Positions 1 to 10,424 of a stretch of 52,245 bases of DNA are shown piece after piece. The position numbers were made by a program, and so were the translations under genes. Each line of letters opens with the position of its first letter. The first letter of the stretch is position 1. The stretch comes from Catenaria anguillulae PL171. Its lineage: Eukaryota; Blastocladiomycota; Blastocladiomycetes; Blastocladiales; Catenariaceae. The notes beneath the pieces were generated by a model. That model ran no database searches, was not told the DNA's origin, and saw only the letters and a list, made by a program, of their open reading frames with translations. The DNA lies in the NCBI GenBank assembly GCA_002102555.1, contig MCFL01000176.1:1-52245 (forward strand). Direction: 5' to 3'.

Positions 1-331
1 AAGTGAGGTCGGAATGGTGGGATGTGGTAGTTCATGTGAACCTTTGAATGCTTGTCGTATCTTTCAAAGTTTCAAAGGGGTTGCTTGCGTTAATACATTG
101 ATTGTGCGGCTGACTAGCGACTGGTTTTTTCTTCACGTGGACAACACGAGCGTTTCGTTCGCTTGTGTTCCACGTCCTTCAATGATTAGACTGGCCGACC
201 TCGGCCGCAATCATTCTCTTTCGAATGCGCTCAAATACCACCCATGTACCCTCATGCCCTCAGCAGCCGGCAAAGATATCATACGTACAGCACATATCCT
301 ACCACCGTAAGTCATCCGACAACTCCGTGCC
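1..331. other. Upstream flank, no gene seen
   Basis: Short overlapping open frames on both strands, none with a recognisable domain. The stretch just before position 332 is probably the promoter and 5' leader of the RING-finger gene. Nothing else is supported. Confidence 0.4.
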
Positions 332-1783
332 ATGTCAACGTCACGTTCGCCAAGCTCCCATCGCCAGTTCTGGTGCCATGAATGCAACACCAGTGTCCAA
401 TCCGTTGAGGGCCTCGATGACCCGATGTGCTCCCGCTGCCACGGGTCGTTCCTTGAAGAGGTCCGCTCTTCTTTCATGGCGCCTCTTCACACCCATTGTT
501 TCGCCCCGTTGCTTGTCGCGCCCTCTTGGTCGCCTGCATCGACCACCACCACCTCAACCACCACAGGAGGAGCTGCTTCAATGACTGAACGCCATGCCCC
601 ATCCCATTGTGTTCTTGTTTATCCTTTCGTGGTGCCTCAATCGCTGGACCGTATCCATTCCCAACAGCTCCAAGAAGATCAACACATGCCACAAGATCTT
701 GTGGAGCATATTCAACCACTCCCTCCGCTGTTGTCCAACCTCTTCGCGTCGTTCAGCGGCGGACTCCCTCCGCGCTCACCAACCTCGCCGACGTCTTCGT
801 CGCCTGCTGGTTCGGCTGGCTCAAGTACGAGTGCAGTTGGACGCCAGCAACTCGACGGACCGGACATTCTCCTTGCACGCTTGATGCATATGGCGCTCCA
901 TCCTCCGCAAGGCGCGCAGCCAACTGCCTCCAGCTCAGGCCCATCAGCGCAACCGCCACAAGGACAGCGCACCACGACACCTTTGCCTGGTGGCTTTCAA
1001 GGCAGTTTCCAAACCTTTTTTGCTGCGTATCCTCCTCCTCCATCACTATTTGGCTCTGCTCCTGGCGCAACTTCCAGTTCAACGGGACCCGCTCCGGCAA
1101 GCATGAGCACGCCTCCATTCCCGCCGTTCCTTGCGACGCTGTTTTCAGGTCTCGGGTTGCCGATGAATGCACAAGGCGGATTCAACTTTGGCGATTTTGT
1201 GTTTTCACAAGAGCATTTGGATCGGATTGCGGAGCAATTGGGTCAGCAAGGGTACGTAACATGTTGCGTGTCTTGGTGGCTGTTTCTTTTTTTCTCGCTC
1301 TCATTGCCTCTGTGTACCTACCTTTTTTTTTCCACCTCACCAAGTAGTCCTCAGCCCCAGCAAGAAGGCATGCCCGACGAGTTTTTCGCCAAAGGCCTGC
1401 CTGATGTGGACATTATCGAGGCTCAAGTCGCCAAAGGCCTTGAATGCGTCATTTGCCAAGACAAGTTTTCTGTTGGCGAATCTGGGATTTGCAAGTTGGG
1501 CAGCTGCGACCACATGTTTCACCGCGAATGCGTCGAGCCCTGGCTCAAGAAGAACCACACGTGCCCAACGTGCCGATGGGATTTGCTTGCCGAGTGGAAG
1601 GCCAACAAGGAGGGCAGGGATCGAGTGCCATGGGCAGAACCAACGGCAAGCAGTGCCAGTCCGGCTGGTGGAGCGAGTGGAGCGAGTAGGTCAGGGGATG
1701 CGAGTGCGGCAACCGGCCCCGATGAGGAACAGGCGGAAAAGGCACCTGGGTCGTGGGAACCCGAGATTGAGCTGCTGGACTAA
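332..1783 (+). CDS. RING-H2 E3 ubiquitin ligase, RNF115/RNF126-like
   Basis: Predicted ubiquitin ligase of the RNF115/126 (BCA2) type, which act in protein quality control and membrane-protein traffic. The N-terminus (residues about 10-42) has two CxxC pairs, the zinc ribbon typical of this family. The middle is Pro/Ser/Gly-rich. Near the C-terminus a RING-H2 domain (CVIC...CDHMFHREC...CPTC, about residues 339-385 after splicing) follows the short segment ending in KGLEC that precedes the RING in RNF126. An in-phase intron is likely at about 1252-1347 (GTACGT donor, pyrimidine-rich tract, TAG acceptor, 96 bases). Without removal it would insert a hydrophobic stretch (CCVSWWLFLFF) not expected in the family. 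The ATG at 332 places the zinc ribbon directly at the start. A second in-phase intron between the zinc ribbon and residue 120 cannot be excluded. The family call is secure; the substrate is unknown. Confidence 0.85.
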   Translation: MSTSRSPSSHRQFWCHECNTSVQSVEGLDDPMCSRCHGSFLEEVRSSFMAPLHTHCFAPLLVAPSWSPASTTTTSTTTGGAASMTERHAPSHCVLVYPFVVPQSLDRIHSQQLQEDQHMPQDLVEHIQPLPPLLSNLFASFSGGLPPRSPTSPTSSSPAGSAGSSTSAVGRQQLDGPDILLARLMHMALHPPQGAQPTASSSGPSAQPPQGQRTTTPLPGGFQGSFQTFFAAYPPPPSLFGSAPGATSSSTGPAPASMSTPPFPPFLATLFSGLGLPMNAQGGFNFGDFVFSQEHLDRIAEQLGQQGYVTCCVSWWLFLFFSLSLPLCTYLFFSTSPSSPQPQQEGMPDEFFAKGLPDVDIIEAQVAKGLECVICQDKFSVGESGICKLGSCDHMFHRECVEPWLKKNHTCPTCRWDLLAEWKANKEGRDRVPWAEPTASSASPAGGASGASRSGDASAATGPDEEQAEKAPGSWEPEIELLD

Positions 1784-2747
1784 GGTAAGGGCGCTTCCGC
1801 AGTTGATGAGGTCATGATTGAATCTTGTTTTGTTCACAAGCACCCTCGTTGTATTCAACTTGTACATTTTTCTTTCTTCACGTCATTCTTTTTGTGCCTT
1901 GAGAATCATGGTTCCGCAAATCAGCAGCCAGCCAACCAGGCGAGCAGCCAAGCCATGAACGATCGAAGGTTCCAGTTGCTCGTTCGCGAACGTGATTGGC
2001 CTCTTCTGGAAGCCGATGAACCTGTGACTGCTGGGCTGGTGCAAGCGTTGAATGAATCTGGCAATGTTTTTTTTTGACTTCATCCCTCAGCTCAGCGTCT
2101 TCGCCAGAGCACTGGCAGCAGATACTTGTGTCCAAGGCAGTTCCGTACGCATCCATGTACCCATGGTGTGCAATAAATGCAAATCGAGCTCAAGTCCTCC
2201 CACTCGATGCAATCATTGGATGCATGCTGAATCGCGCCAAATCCGATTGTGTCCACGCAGCTTGAGCAAGTCACGGTTTTCCCACCTGTTGCCACCCGCC
2301 ATACAGTCACCCTGTTTTATTTATAAAGCGGACACGGACCTCTGCTCTGCTCTGCTCTGCCCTGGCCGACCTTCCTCTGTACTAGCTCCAGCATTTTTTG
2401 TACGTCCACCCAACCTCAACGCCTCACTGCACGCACGATCAACGGTCGGCGGCCAACACAGTGATGGCGGATGGCTCGCGCAACTCTACACGATTCAAAG
2501 TTGGCTTTCGGATCGCCGACACTGACCGCTACGATTCCCATTCACTGAATCCATAGAATCAAATCCCAAAAAAAGAACGAGTCACACTCGGTCATCGCTT
2601 CTGTTCCTTTTGTACTCCAAGCCTCGAGGCATTGAAAACCCATTCTTGACCCTCAGTATCGGCGCTTGTGTCTTGCCTTCTTCGTCTTGGGGCCTCGGCA
2701 TTTCGATCCTTGATTCATTCATCCATTCAGCTATCATAAACAGCACA
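1784..2747. other. Intergenic stretch, no supported gene
   Basis: Contains the 3' flank of the RING gene and the upstream flank of the LysM gene. Small open frames exist (for example around 1954-2077 and 2052-2525 on plus), but none shows a domain or a convincing splice pattern. A short CTCTG run lies near 2340-2360. Confidence 0.35.
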
Positions 2748-3754
2748 ATGGACTCCCTCGCCGTCTCAACCTCGACCCTGAGCTCCACGCGGTCATCTCT
2801 GCCATGTCTGCTCCACCCAGTTTCGTCGACAGACACCCTCTCTGGCATTGCTCTCAAGTATGGGGCACAGGTATCTACCCTGCGACGCCTCAACCGCCTC
2901 TACTCGGACGACGCCATCTTTGCCCGCCCGTTCCTCGTCATTCCACTCAACCTGTCGGCGACATGCCAGTGTCACGACCAGGTCCAGCCTTTTCGCCCAG
3001 AGGATAGCGAGCACCAGCAAATCGATTCTGCGATTGAAGTGGATGTCACCCTCGCTTATTCCCACCGTTGGTCCGTCGCTCGTAGCGCGTTCCCATCGCC
3101 CCCTCCCACTCCAGAACCAACGAGCTTATCATGCTCGCCGACTCGCCAACCACGCCGCGGCCCCTCGTGTCCTCCGCGAAAACACGCCGCGAAGCGAGTT
3201 TGACCTCAATGGCAACAAACGATCTGGCTTTGCTTATGGCACCACACCGCTGCCCGACGTGCAACGCATTCGCGCCAACATTCCTTTTGGCAAACTACGC
3301 AGTCCCAACATCGCTTCAATCGTCAATACCGCTTCCTGAGGCACCCATTTCCCAGGTGTCTGCCCGCTTTGACGACCGCATCACGCAAATCGACGATGAA
3401 ATCGCATCCGCCCTTTCAGCTTGGAACCAAGTCACCTCTGTCGAGCCGCCGTTCGTCGCCCCGCTCGAAGACCCTTCACAACCGTTCCGACCGCTCACTC
3501 AGCAAGATAGCCGGTCACAGGTTCACCGCCATCATCTCCTTTCTGCTCATGCTGCTGTCCACTGGGTCTTGTCACTCCTCGACGTACCCAACAAGGCGTC
3601 GGTCGTTCCCATCGGCAAGGCCAGTCGCGTGCGGATTCCGAGCAGCAGCGTGGCGAGCACCAAAGGCTCAGAGCACGAGGAGGATCGCGAGTATGAGCTG
3701 CATTACATGCGGCGCCGCCATGTACGGGATTCAGTCACCTCGGTCGAGACGTGA
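2748..3754 (+). CDS. LysM-domain protein, LYSMD1/2-like (exon structure uncertain)
   Basis: The first exon, from the ATG at 2748, encodes a LysM domain: the segment with DTLSGIALKYG, VSTLRRLNRLYSDDAIF and LVIPL matches the intracellular LYSMD1/2 type ("DTL.GIALKYG...I.R.N.L...D.IF....L.IP"). No signal peptide is seen, so a cytosolic protein is more likely than a secreted chitin-binding effector. The coding signal then moves through the other two frames: one containing LANHAAAPRVLRENTPRSEF, then one running from about 3356 to the stop at 3754. Phase-consistent introns can be placed at 3039-3114 and 3259-3355, but both donors (GTGGAT, GTGCAA) are weak. Either small unusual introns or single-base sequence errors explain the frame changes. 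The cellular role of LYSMD proteins is poorly defined. Confidence 0.6.
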
Positions 3755-4637
3755 GGTGCTGCATATTGTGTATCTGTTTGTACCTCTACCCTTGCGGTTT
3801 CTTCCGCGCTTATCTTTCCCAGGATCTCTTTGAGTGTTTTTGTCCATATCTCCTTGCTTTCTGTTCAGTCACCGCCTTCGGGCTCCGTATCCACTTGCAG
3901 TTGATTTGTGGCCAACTTGTGCCCGAGCCCCATTCACGCTTGGGATGTGGGTGTCCTTGTGTTCGTCTGCCTCCTTCTTGCTCTCTACCCACCATCTCTT
4001 TGGGCCCACGTTTCTTTTCCCCACCTTGTTCTTTGTTGCACGCTTGCTTGCACCTCACCATGTGTTGAATATACACGCTGTCCTGTAAATATATACACGG
4101 TTCCATGATCTGCACGGCACTGCAGGCACCTCGGCACTTTCCCGCTGCAGCGACTGCTTTCGCGGGAGCGTGAAGGTGTGGCAAGATGTTTGTGAAGGGA
4201 TGGAGGAAGCGTTGGGGCTGTGTGAGTGGAATGTGCGCCCGTTTTTTGAGGGTTCATGTGCAGAGTTGTTAATTGATGGACAGATCTCGGACATACGGAC
4301 ATGACACTTCAGCGACACATCACGAATAAGCCATAGGCGCTTGTCGTAAAATGCTGACAAATGATGCTCATCGTATCGCATGAAGTATCTCCATGTACAG
4401 TCAGCGGCGTTTGCAAGTACATGTGAGGCGAAGGACTAAATTCTCATTTCCAGCCTCTCGCGCCTGTATCAAGTCCGCAATCATGTCTATTGGCATCAGT
4501 GACTCACATCCATGGCACTTTCTCTGGAACCAAAGCAAACGAATGCCAGTCCATCAGCTCAAATATACATCAATCCCCTTAATGCAATCCGCCCTAATAG
4601 CTATCGCCAACGACCCATCGACTGCTTCAGGCACATC
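3755..4637. other. Intergenic stretch, no supported gene
   Basis: About 880 bases between the LysM and HD-domain genes. T/C-rich on the plus strand after the LysM stop, consistent with 3' untranslated sequence. Open frames on both strands are short and low in complexity, with no recognisable domain. Confidence 0.35.
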
Positions 4638-5542
4638 ATGACCCAACAAGACCTCCCCATCGCTCTACCCGTGGCCGTCTCCCGTCCACTGTTTCTCGAC
4701 CTGCTTGCCCTCGTCGAGGCCAAAATGGGCAACAATGATGGTTCACACGACGTCCAGCATGTGCTTCGCGTGACCAAGCTCGCCCTGCACATTGCCCAGG
4801 CCGAGGCTGCGCTTGGCCGTCCTTCGGACTTGCAGATGGTCGCTGTGGTAGCCATGCTGCACGATGTGACGGATACCAAGTACTGCGACGAGTACGTTGC
4901 CATAGCCAGCTGTTCCTCATGTGGGTCCCGCAATACAACACAACTGACCAAAGTCACACGCCATCAGCCCGACCGAAGCCAATGCCTCTATTGTGACCCT
5001 CCTCCAATCCCACGGCCTGACGCTCGCTGCCTGCCGCACCGTCCTCGAAACAATTGAAGGCATCTCGTTCCGCAAAGAACAAGCCCGCATTGCCGCGGCC
5101 AAAGCCGCCGGCCGCCCGATTCCTGAGCCGTCGCCCGAACTGTGTGCCGTGCAAGACGCCGACCGGCTCGACGCCATTGGCGCCATTGGGATTGCCCGGT
5201 GCTTTACGTTTGGCGGCACACGTGCGCGTGCCCTGTATGCGGCGGACGAGGCGGGAAAGCAGGCGATTGAGGCCAGGATGGCGAGGACGGGTGAGGCCGG
5301 CGTCGAAAGTGTGCCGCATTTCTATGGTATGTTTTTGTATGGCGGCTGGATGCGCTCAGCACGTGATGGGATGGGAGACTGAGGGAATGATGTCAATACG
5401 TGTGCCTTCTTCAGACAAGTTGCTCAAACTCAAGGACTTGCTCAAGACCGAGACGGCCCGCAAGATGGCGGTGCGCAGGCAGGCTATTATGGAGCAGTTT
5501 TTGGATGCGTTTTGGGACGAGGTGGATCTCAAGCACGACTGA
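4638..5542 (+). CDS. HD-domain phosphohydrolase (YedJ/YpgQ-like), three exons
   Basis: A metal-dependent phosphohydrolase of the HD superfamily, closest in layout to the YedJ/YpgQ group. Exons 4638-4891, 4968-5326 and 5415-5542 join in frame (247 codons with the stop). Introns 4892-4967 (GTACGT..CAG) and 5327-5414 (GTATGT..CAG) are well formed. The metal-binding pattern is visible: an early His in the [11 protein letters not shown] stretch, the HD pair in AMLHDVTD, and a later Asp in [14 protein letters not shown]. The following TFGGTRAR segment also fits the group. The C-terminus is a short helical tail. These enzymes usually act on nucleotides or related phosphoesters, but the substrate here cannot be told from sequence. 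The ATG at 4638 is the first that leaves a normal-length N-terminus; the frame is open further upstream. The gene is convergent with the EI24-type gene. Confidence 0.85.
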
Positions 5543-5798
5543 TTGCATCCTGTTTGACTTGCCACTCGGCACTTGACTTTGGGAGTGGGAGTGGGAGTGG
5601 AAGTGTCGATTGTGATTCCCGCCATGTATTTGTAAGAAGATGAAAATGTATGACTGGAGTGGGAACGGAACAAGTTAATGGCAACACAATTGAAGAAGAA
5701 GAAGAAAAAGGTGCGAGTAGTGGTATAAGTATATCAATCTCCATCAATCGTCGAGTCCTTGGTCTTTGGTGTTGGCTCAGCTCAGACTCACACTCGAC

Positions 5799-6753
5799 TC
5801 ACTGACTGGTCCCGTAAACGCCGCCTGCCTCTGCCTGCCCTGGTTCCATCAATTGCTCTCTTGAATCCGAGGTCAAAATGGGTGGTGGCATTTCGCTTGG
5901 AAACTTGCCGCTGGCCTCAAGGTCGGCAACAAATAGTGCCGCGCCAACGGCATTGGACCAGCAAAACAGCCAGTTGAAGAGCGGGATCATTTCGAGCGCC
6001 TGTGCAAGCATACCGGCTTGCCAGTACTGCGACCAGTTGGCTTTGATGAATGCTTTCTGTTTGATGTATCCGACGTTGTAGAGGTCAAACCTAGTGACGG
6101 GGCGGGGAAATGGATGAGCTTGTGGGAAAACAAAAGAAGGGGAAGGTAGGAAAGCATGATATGTACCAAGACTGATGGTATTCCCACATCATGCACGCGC
6201 CATTGAGGTAAATCCAGGCAAATGTTCCCAAAACCGGAACGGCATGGATCGGGAAAGTCAAAATGGCAATGGCAATGCGAATAAAGATGGACACCTTGAT
6301 ACACGCTCCACAATTCTGCGCACACGACGCGCCAACCTTGTCATCGCCATTGGCCTGCCTTCTCAGCAGGTCGGCCGCGGGGCCACCGCGCAACAAGAGC
6401 GTCTTGCGGAATACCACGTCGAGGTACGCGGGCGGGAGTGCGGCAAACAGGATGAGCGATACGAGTGCCGAGAGGACGAGGGCGACAAAGAAGCCGAGGG
6501 TCCAGGCCCAGCCGGGTGCCCATTGCGCTTGCTTGACGAGCAGGATGGAGAAGCCCGGGTAGAGGACAATGAAGACGGCAAGGGTGGAGGCGATGGAGCA
6601 TACAATGACGAGGAGGAAGGGGCACAGGGCGGCGAGCCACAGGGACGGGTGGGCGAGGAAGAAGAGGAAGCCTTGGATGGCGTAGGTTGTTGAGAGCATG
6701 ATTGGTCTACCACTGGCAATGGGTGGGTGTGCAGTGTTCAAGTCGAGGGCCAA
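5799..6753 (-). CDS. EI24-domain multi-pass membrane protein (Lds/Rrt8-like)
   Basis: Two exons on the minus strand, 6753-6167 and 6090-5799, join in frame to 292 residues across an intron at 6091-6166 (GTACAT donor, TAG acceptor). The protein has four or more hydrophobic segments. One (AIQGFLFFLAHPSLW) opens the fold, and a later block (PVLGTFAWIYLNGACMMWEYH) resembles the conserved PxxGT..F.YLNG...AWE.H region of the EI24 family, which in yeast includes the spore-wall/lipid-droplet proteins Lds1, Lds2 and Rrt8. The second exon holds the last membrane segment (MIPLFNWLFCWSNAVGAALF). EI24 proteins are endomembrane proteins, some implicated in amino-acid or sulfate handling or autophagy; no exact role is claimed. 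A second ATG at about 6699 is an alternative start. Confidence 0.7.
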
Positions 6754-7090
6754 GTATCATAGGTCGAGTGGACTGCAATTGCATTGAGATTTTCATGTCA
6801 TAGTCGTATGGAAGCAGCAGGCATATGTAGATTGGATTTGGGCGTTCAATATGAAAACAAAAAAAGAACGAAATACGGATCGCCCCCCGCGCAATAGCAA
6901 ACCTGCCGGTTGGACCGCCCGTGTGAGAAGTTGGCCAACCAACACAATCTTAGTTAAGTATGGCCCCACAGATCAGTACGGAATACGTATGGGATACTTG
7001 ATAAGTAAAGACTCGATGCACTCTGCGCCCTGCTCAATGTTTTCAAGTTGACGCTCCTCCCAACTTCCCTCACATTTCGCCTTTTTCGCC
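6754..7090. promoter_or_regulatory. Divergent intergenic region between EI24-type gene and EMC10
   Basis: About 340 bases separating two divergently transcribed genes, so it likely contains both promoters. It is AT-richer than its neighbours. No specific operator is identified. Confidence 0.4.
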
Positions 7091-8312
7091 ATGAATCAAC
7101 ACCAACGCCAACGCCAACACCAACCACGAGATTGGTCTTCGTTGCTCCGACTTCTCTCGCTGGCGGCCGCCACCCTCCTCGCAGCTGCCACCTTCCTCTC
7201 CCACCCGGCCTCGGCCCAACCTTCGTCCAACACCGCCAAGATCTTGCACGACGCCCTCTCCAAGCCCACCATCTCCAAATCCTTCACCGTCCAGCACGCC
7301 CTCATCCCCAACGCTGCCCTCGTTGCCAACTGGGGAAAGCTGCCCGCATCCACATCCTGGTCCCCAAAGACGGCGCTGATTCTCGACGCCCACGACCCGC
7401 CCGCTCCAGCAAAAGGCGGCGCGGGACCGTCACGCCCCAGCCAAGCGGGTCGCGTGTGGGTGGCAAAGGTGGACGTTACCCGTGCGCAGGCACAGGCACA
7501 CGCGGCGGCGGGAGGCGGGCTGACAGTGACCAGGCCCGCGGATGCCATGTATGCTGTGCGGATTGTGGGTGATGAGGTAAAGAACCAGGACACCATGGTG
7601 AGGCTGTATCCTGCTGTACGTTTTCAGTGTTCACGCACGTTGTGACATGTGCGACATTATTCTGACATTATTGCACAGTGTTGGGTATCGTCGAGCGACT
7701 CGATCCGCATGCACATTGACGAATCGGGCTCGCTTTTTTGCGTTCGACTGGGTCCCCGGGTCGCAAGTGTGTTCGGAATCGGACAAGGTCATTGTAGACA
7801 TGCGCACCGAGGCGCAAGTTGCCGTGCCCAAGCTGCTTCCTCGGTACGTCATTTATACCGCCTGTTTTTTTTTTTTTTTTTTTTTTTTTTTTCGCCTCTT
7901 GCTCCGACAGTTGCTTACCAATATCTGTATTCATGTTTGCAGCCCCCTCAAACCCGTCCCAGCATCTGCCAAACTCGCCACCCCTCGCCCGCGCCTGAAA
8001 ACCGGCTACAAACCGCCCGCCAAGCCCACGGGCACTGCCACCACCGACGGCAGCACCGACTCGGAATCCGTTCCACCCGAAGCCCAAGAGGCAGAGCCCG
8101 CCGCTGGGCGCGAAACGGACGACGAGCCCGAACTTGGCGATGTGGATGTCGAAGACAAGCCCGACGACCGCCGGTCGTTCCTGTCAAAGTACTGGATGTA
8201 CATTGTACCTGTGATCTTGCTCGTGATCATGGGCGGGCCCGCAGAGGAGCCAAAGAAGGCGGGGGCCGGTGGCGGTGCAGGCGGAGGCGGTGCGCGTGCG
8301 GCAAAGCAGTGA
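7091..8312 (+). CDS. EMC10: ER membrane protein complex subunit 10 (EMC10), one frame disruption
   Basis: EMC10 is the lumenal/single-pass subunit of the ER membrane complex, which inserts tail-anchored and multi-pass proteins. A signal peptide is visible (about residues 18-40, ending ...LSHPASA), followed by a beta-rich lumenal domain. The C-terminus has the family hallmark SFLSKYWMYIVPVILLVIM followed by a Gly-rich tail. Introns are 7616-7678 (GTACGT..CAG, 63 bases) and 7844-7942 (GTACGT..CAG, 99 bases). The second contains a run of about 28 T (7865-7892). In the middle exon the conserved region (CWVSSSDSIRMHIDESGSLF, then AFDWVPGSQVC) is in two frames that join only if one base of the six-T run at 7734-7739 is discounted. 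With that base removed the lengths close exactly (353 codons). A sequencing error is my first explanation; a real damaging mutation is the alternative. Confidence 0.85.
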
Positions 8313-8414
8313 ATGAATGAATCAATGTGGCAGGGTGGAACAGAGCATGAGCGGTGAACCTAAGTATATATAAGTACTGAAACATGATTCAAATCAAACG
8401 ATAGATCCAATGAT

Positions 8415-8959
8415 TCAAGCGCCAAGCGACTTGCGCAATCCGACCGGCCACTCCCTCGCATGCTCGACTCGTGAAAACTTTGGCACCTTGTGGACCGCCT
8501 TTTTGAGCCCAGGGTCGTTGCGTGCAAACACCCAGTACTTGTTTGCCGGGTTCATTTGTGCTTCGGTCGGCACGGCAAGCGCTTGGTTCTACACGATTGA
8601 CCCAAATGTCGTCATGGTCAGCGAGAGAGAGGCAACACTACAGGATGACAAAAGCCGGGGCATGAGGCAGGCGTACAAGAGCGCGGAACTGGACGCCCGA
8701 CGAGGCAAGCGTGTTGACCACGTCGTCCACGGCACGCAGGCGTTTGCGCTGGTTTGCTTTGCGGGTTGCAGACATGCGCCATGGAATTTTGCTGTGCAAG
8801 GAGAATGGCAGCGTTGGGCAAGACAAAGTCGGGGATCAGTGACTGTTGGAGCGGCGGTGGCCAGGTGGATGGGGAAATCCAGACGGCAGAAGGGGAATCA
8901 TACTTGAGACGGCCGCCGAGCTGGACGGCGGTTGCACGGAAAGCGCCAAAGCCAAACAT
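8415..8959 (-). CDS. MRPL31: Mitochondrial large-subunit ribosomal protein mL60 (MRPL31)
   Basis: Three minus-strand exons, 8959-8904, 8791-8677 and 8588-8415, join in frame to 114 residues across GT..AG introns at 8792-8903 and 8589-8676. The protein begins MFGFGAFRATAVQLGGRL, then KIPWRMSATRKANQRKRLRA, then the block NKYWVFARNDPGLKKAVHKV. This is the full pattern of fungal mL60/MRPL31 (MFGPFR..GGLLWK.PWRMS..RK...R.RLR.VD, then DKY..F......YRKG.HKVPK). Length and order match the family. It is a component of the mitochondrial 54S ribosomal subunit. It is convergent with EMC10, about 100 bases apart. Open frames seen across this stretch without splicing are not real genes. Confidence 0.9.
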
Positions 8960-9340
8960 GATGAGACGAAAGATGCTATGGATGGCTTCAAAGTTGGGTT
9001 GGATGCGGTGATTGTCAGACTCGGTAGGGTGACAGGGCAGCCAAGGTCGGTTGTGTCGTGGAGCGGCACGGACGGTGCCAGCTTGGATTGCTTGGAGATT
9101 CAATGACATACATGGAGCAGTGAAGTGGCACTACATAGAATGTTTCGGTGTGGAACAATTGTCAATATTAATATGGACATGAGTTGATCGGCAACTGATC
9201 GGCAACAGCTGCGGGTCGTCGATCCATCGAGTACCCTTCAACACTTCAAACTGTGGCGTGATCTGTGAGGCAGGTCCAGACTTCAGGGCCCAGAAATGAA
9301 CCATCCAATTCATGCTTGCTTGCGAACTACTCGACGCATT
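8960..9340. other. Upstream flank of mL60, no gene seen
   Basis: Likely promoter of mL60 on the minus strand. Contains an adjacent direct repeat of the ten bases GATCGGCAAC near 9187-9208. No coding evidence. Confidence 0.35.
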
Positions 9341-9346
9341 CCCTCC

Positions 9347-10144
9347 TCATCTAGCGCTGAGCCGCTTCTCACGCGCCGAGACATATTGGCTCTGGCTGTC
9401 CCGACCGTTAAGGCGACTGTGATGTATGTGTCTCACGCGCTTGCCATTGTCGTTTGTCTTGCCAAATGCCGTCGAGGTGCAGCCTGCGAGACAAAATGCA
9501 GCAGCGGCAGCAAACTTGAATTTCTTCTCGATCGAGCCCGCCTTCGTTGGCCGGCCGGCCCAACGCACTATGCCAAATTCGGAACAACTCCTGACCACTG
9601 CCCCAGGTGCCTCTCCATAGTTTCTCTCTTTCTTGCACGAGGCCTTTCGAGACCCCATTCACGTACACGTACGGCGCGCAGGTAGACAGTGACTGAGCCG
9701 GATCTTGAGTTGGTCCGGTTGACAGCCGCAGCCGATCCGCCGTCTCCCGTCCCTGCTGACAATAGCGTGAATGGCGAGGGGCTGACGCCGTAGCTAAGGT
9801 ATCCAGGGCGACATTCAGCAGCCGTAGGTGCACTTCCTGCTTTGTGGACCGAATGTCGATGGCGCCAAAGTCTTCAAACGCAGTTGATGACAGGTCGATA
9901 AAGGCGAGCGCCGTTGCCGTCACAGTCAATGTCACGACCACAGGCTCTTGAATGCGTAAGTAAGGGAGCGGGCAACGAGTTGGCCATACTGTGACAAAAT
10001 GGTGCGGCAAGATCAGGTGGCGGTGTTTCCAATGGTCTCCGTGGCCGAAGTGCAATTGGCGGAATCGGCGACCGGCCGCGGCGCGAAAACAAAGATAAAG
10101 GCTGGTATTGTAGCGGCGTTGCGAACAGTCGTTTGTGCATCATG
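9347..10144 (-). CDS. Possible minus-strand gene, unresolved exons, mitochondrial-type N-terminus
   Basis: I do not recognise this locus. An ATG near 10142 on the minus strand opens a basic, Arg/Ser/Ala-rich N-terminus (MHKRLFATPLQYQPLSLFSR) that looks like a mitochondrial presequence. Lower down, another frame (about 10000-9790) has good codon usage and reads ALAFIDLSSTAFEDFGAI. A third frame near 9560-9440 contains a short hydrophobic stretch (KFAAAAAFCLAG). These may be exons of one gene, but I could not place a consistent set of splice sites. Transcript evidence is needed to fix start, end and exons. No function is proposed. Confidence 0.3.
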
Positions 10145-10424
10145 CTTGCGCCGACAGTGAGGATTGAGGAATCATGGTGTCTGCGGTTTGAGATGTCGCT
10201 GATGCGCTGGCCAGCCTGGCCACACTCAATGAAGAATGAAGGATTGGCAACGAGAGGAATGAGAGGCGGTCCAACATCTCCGCCACAGTTATAAATGTAC
10301 AGTGTTGAATCAAGACTTAGGAGACTGCTCGGTTGAGCCACCCACTGGTACCTACTTGCCAGCGAAGAAGAGGAATCAATCATCTCGATCCAGATTCACA
10401 GATACATCACACACGAACCCCTCC

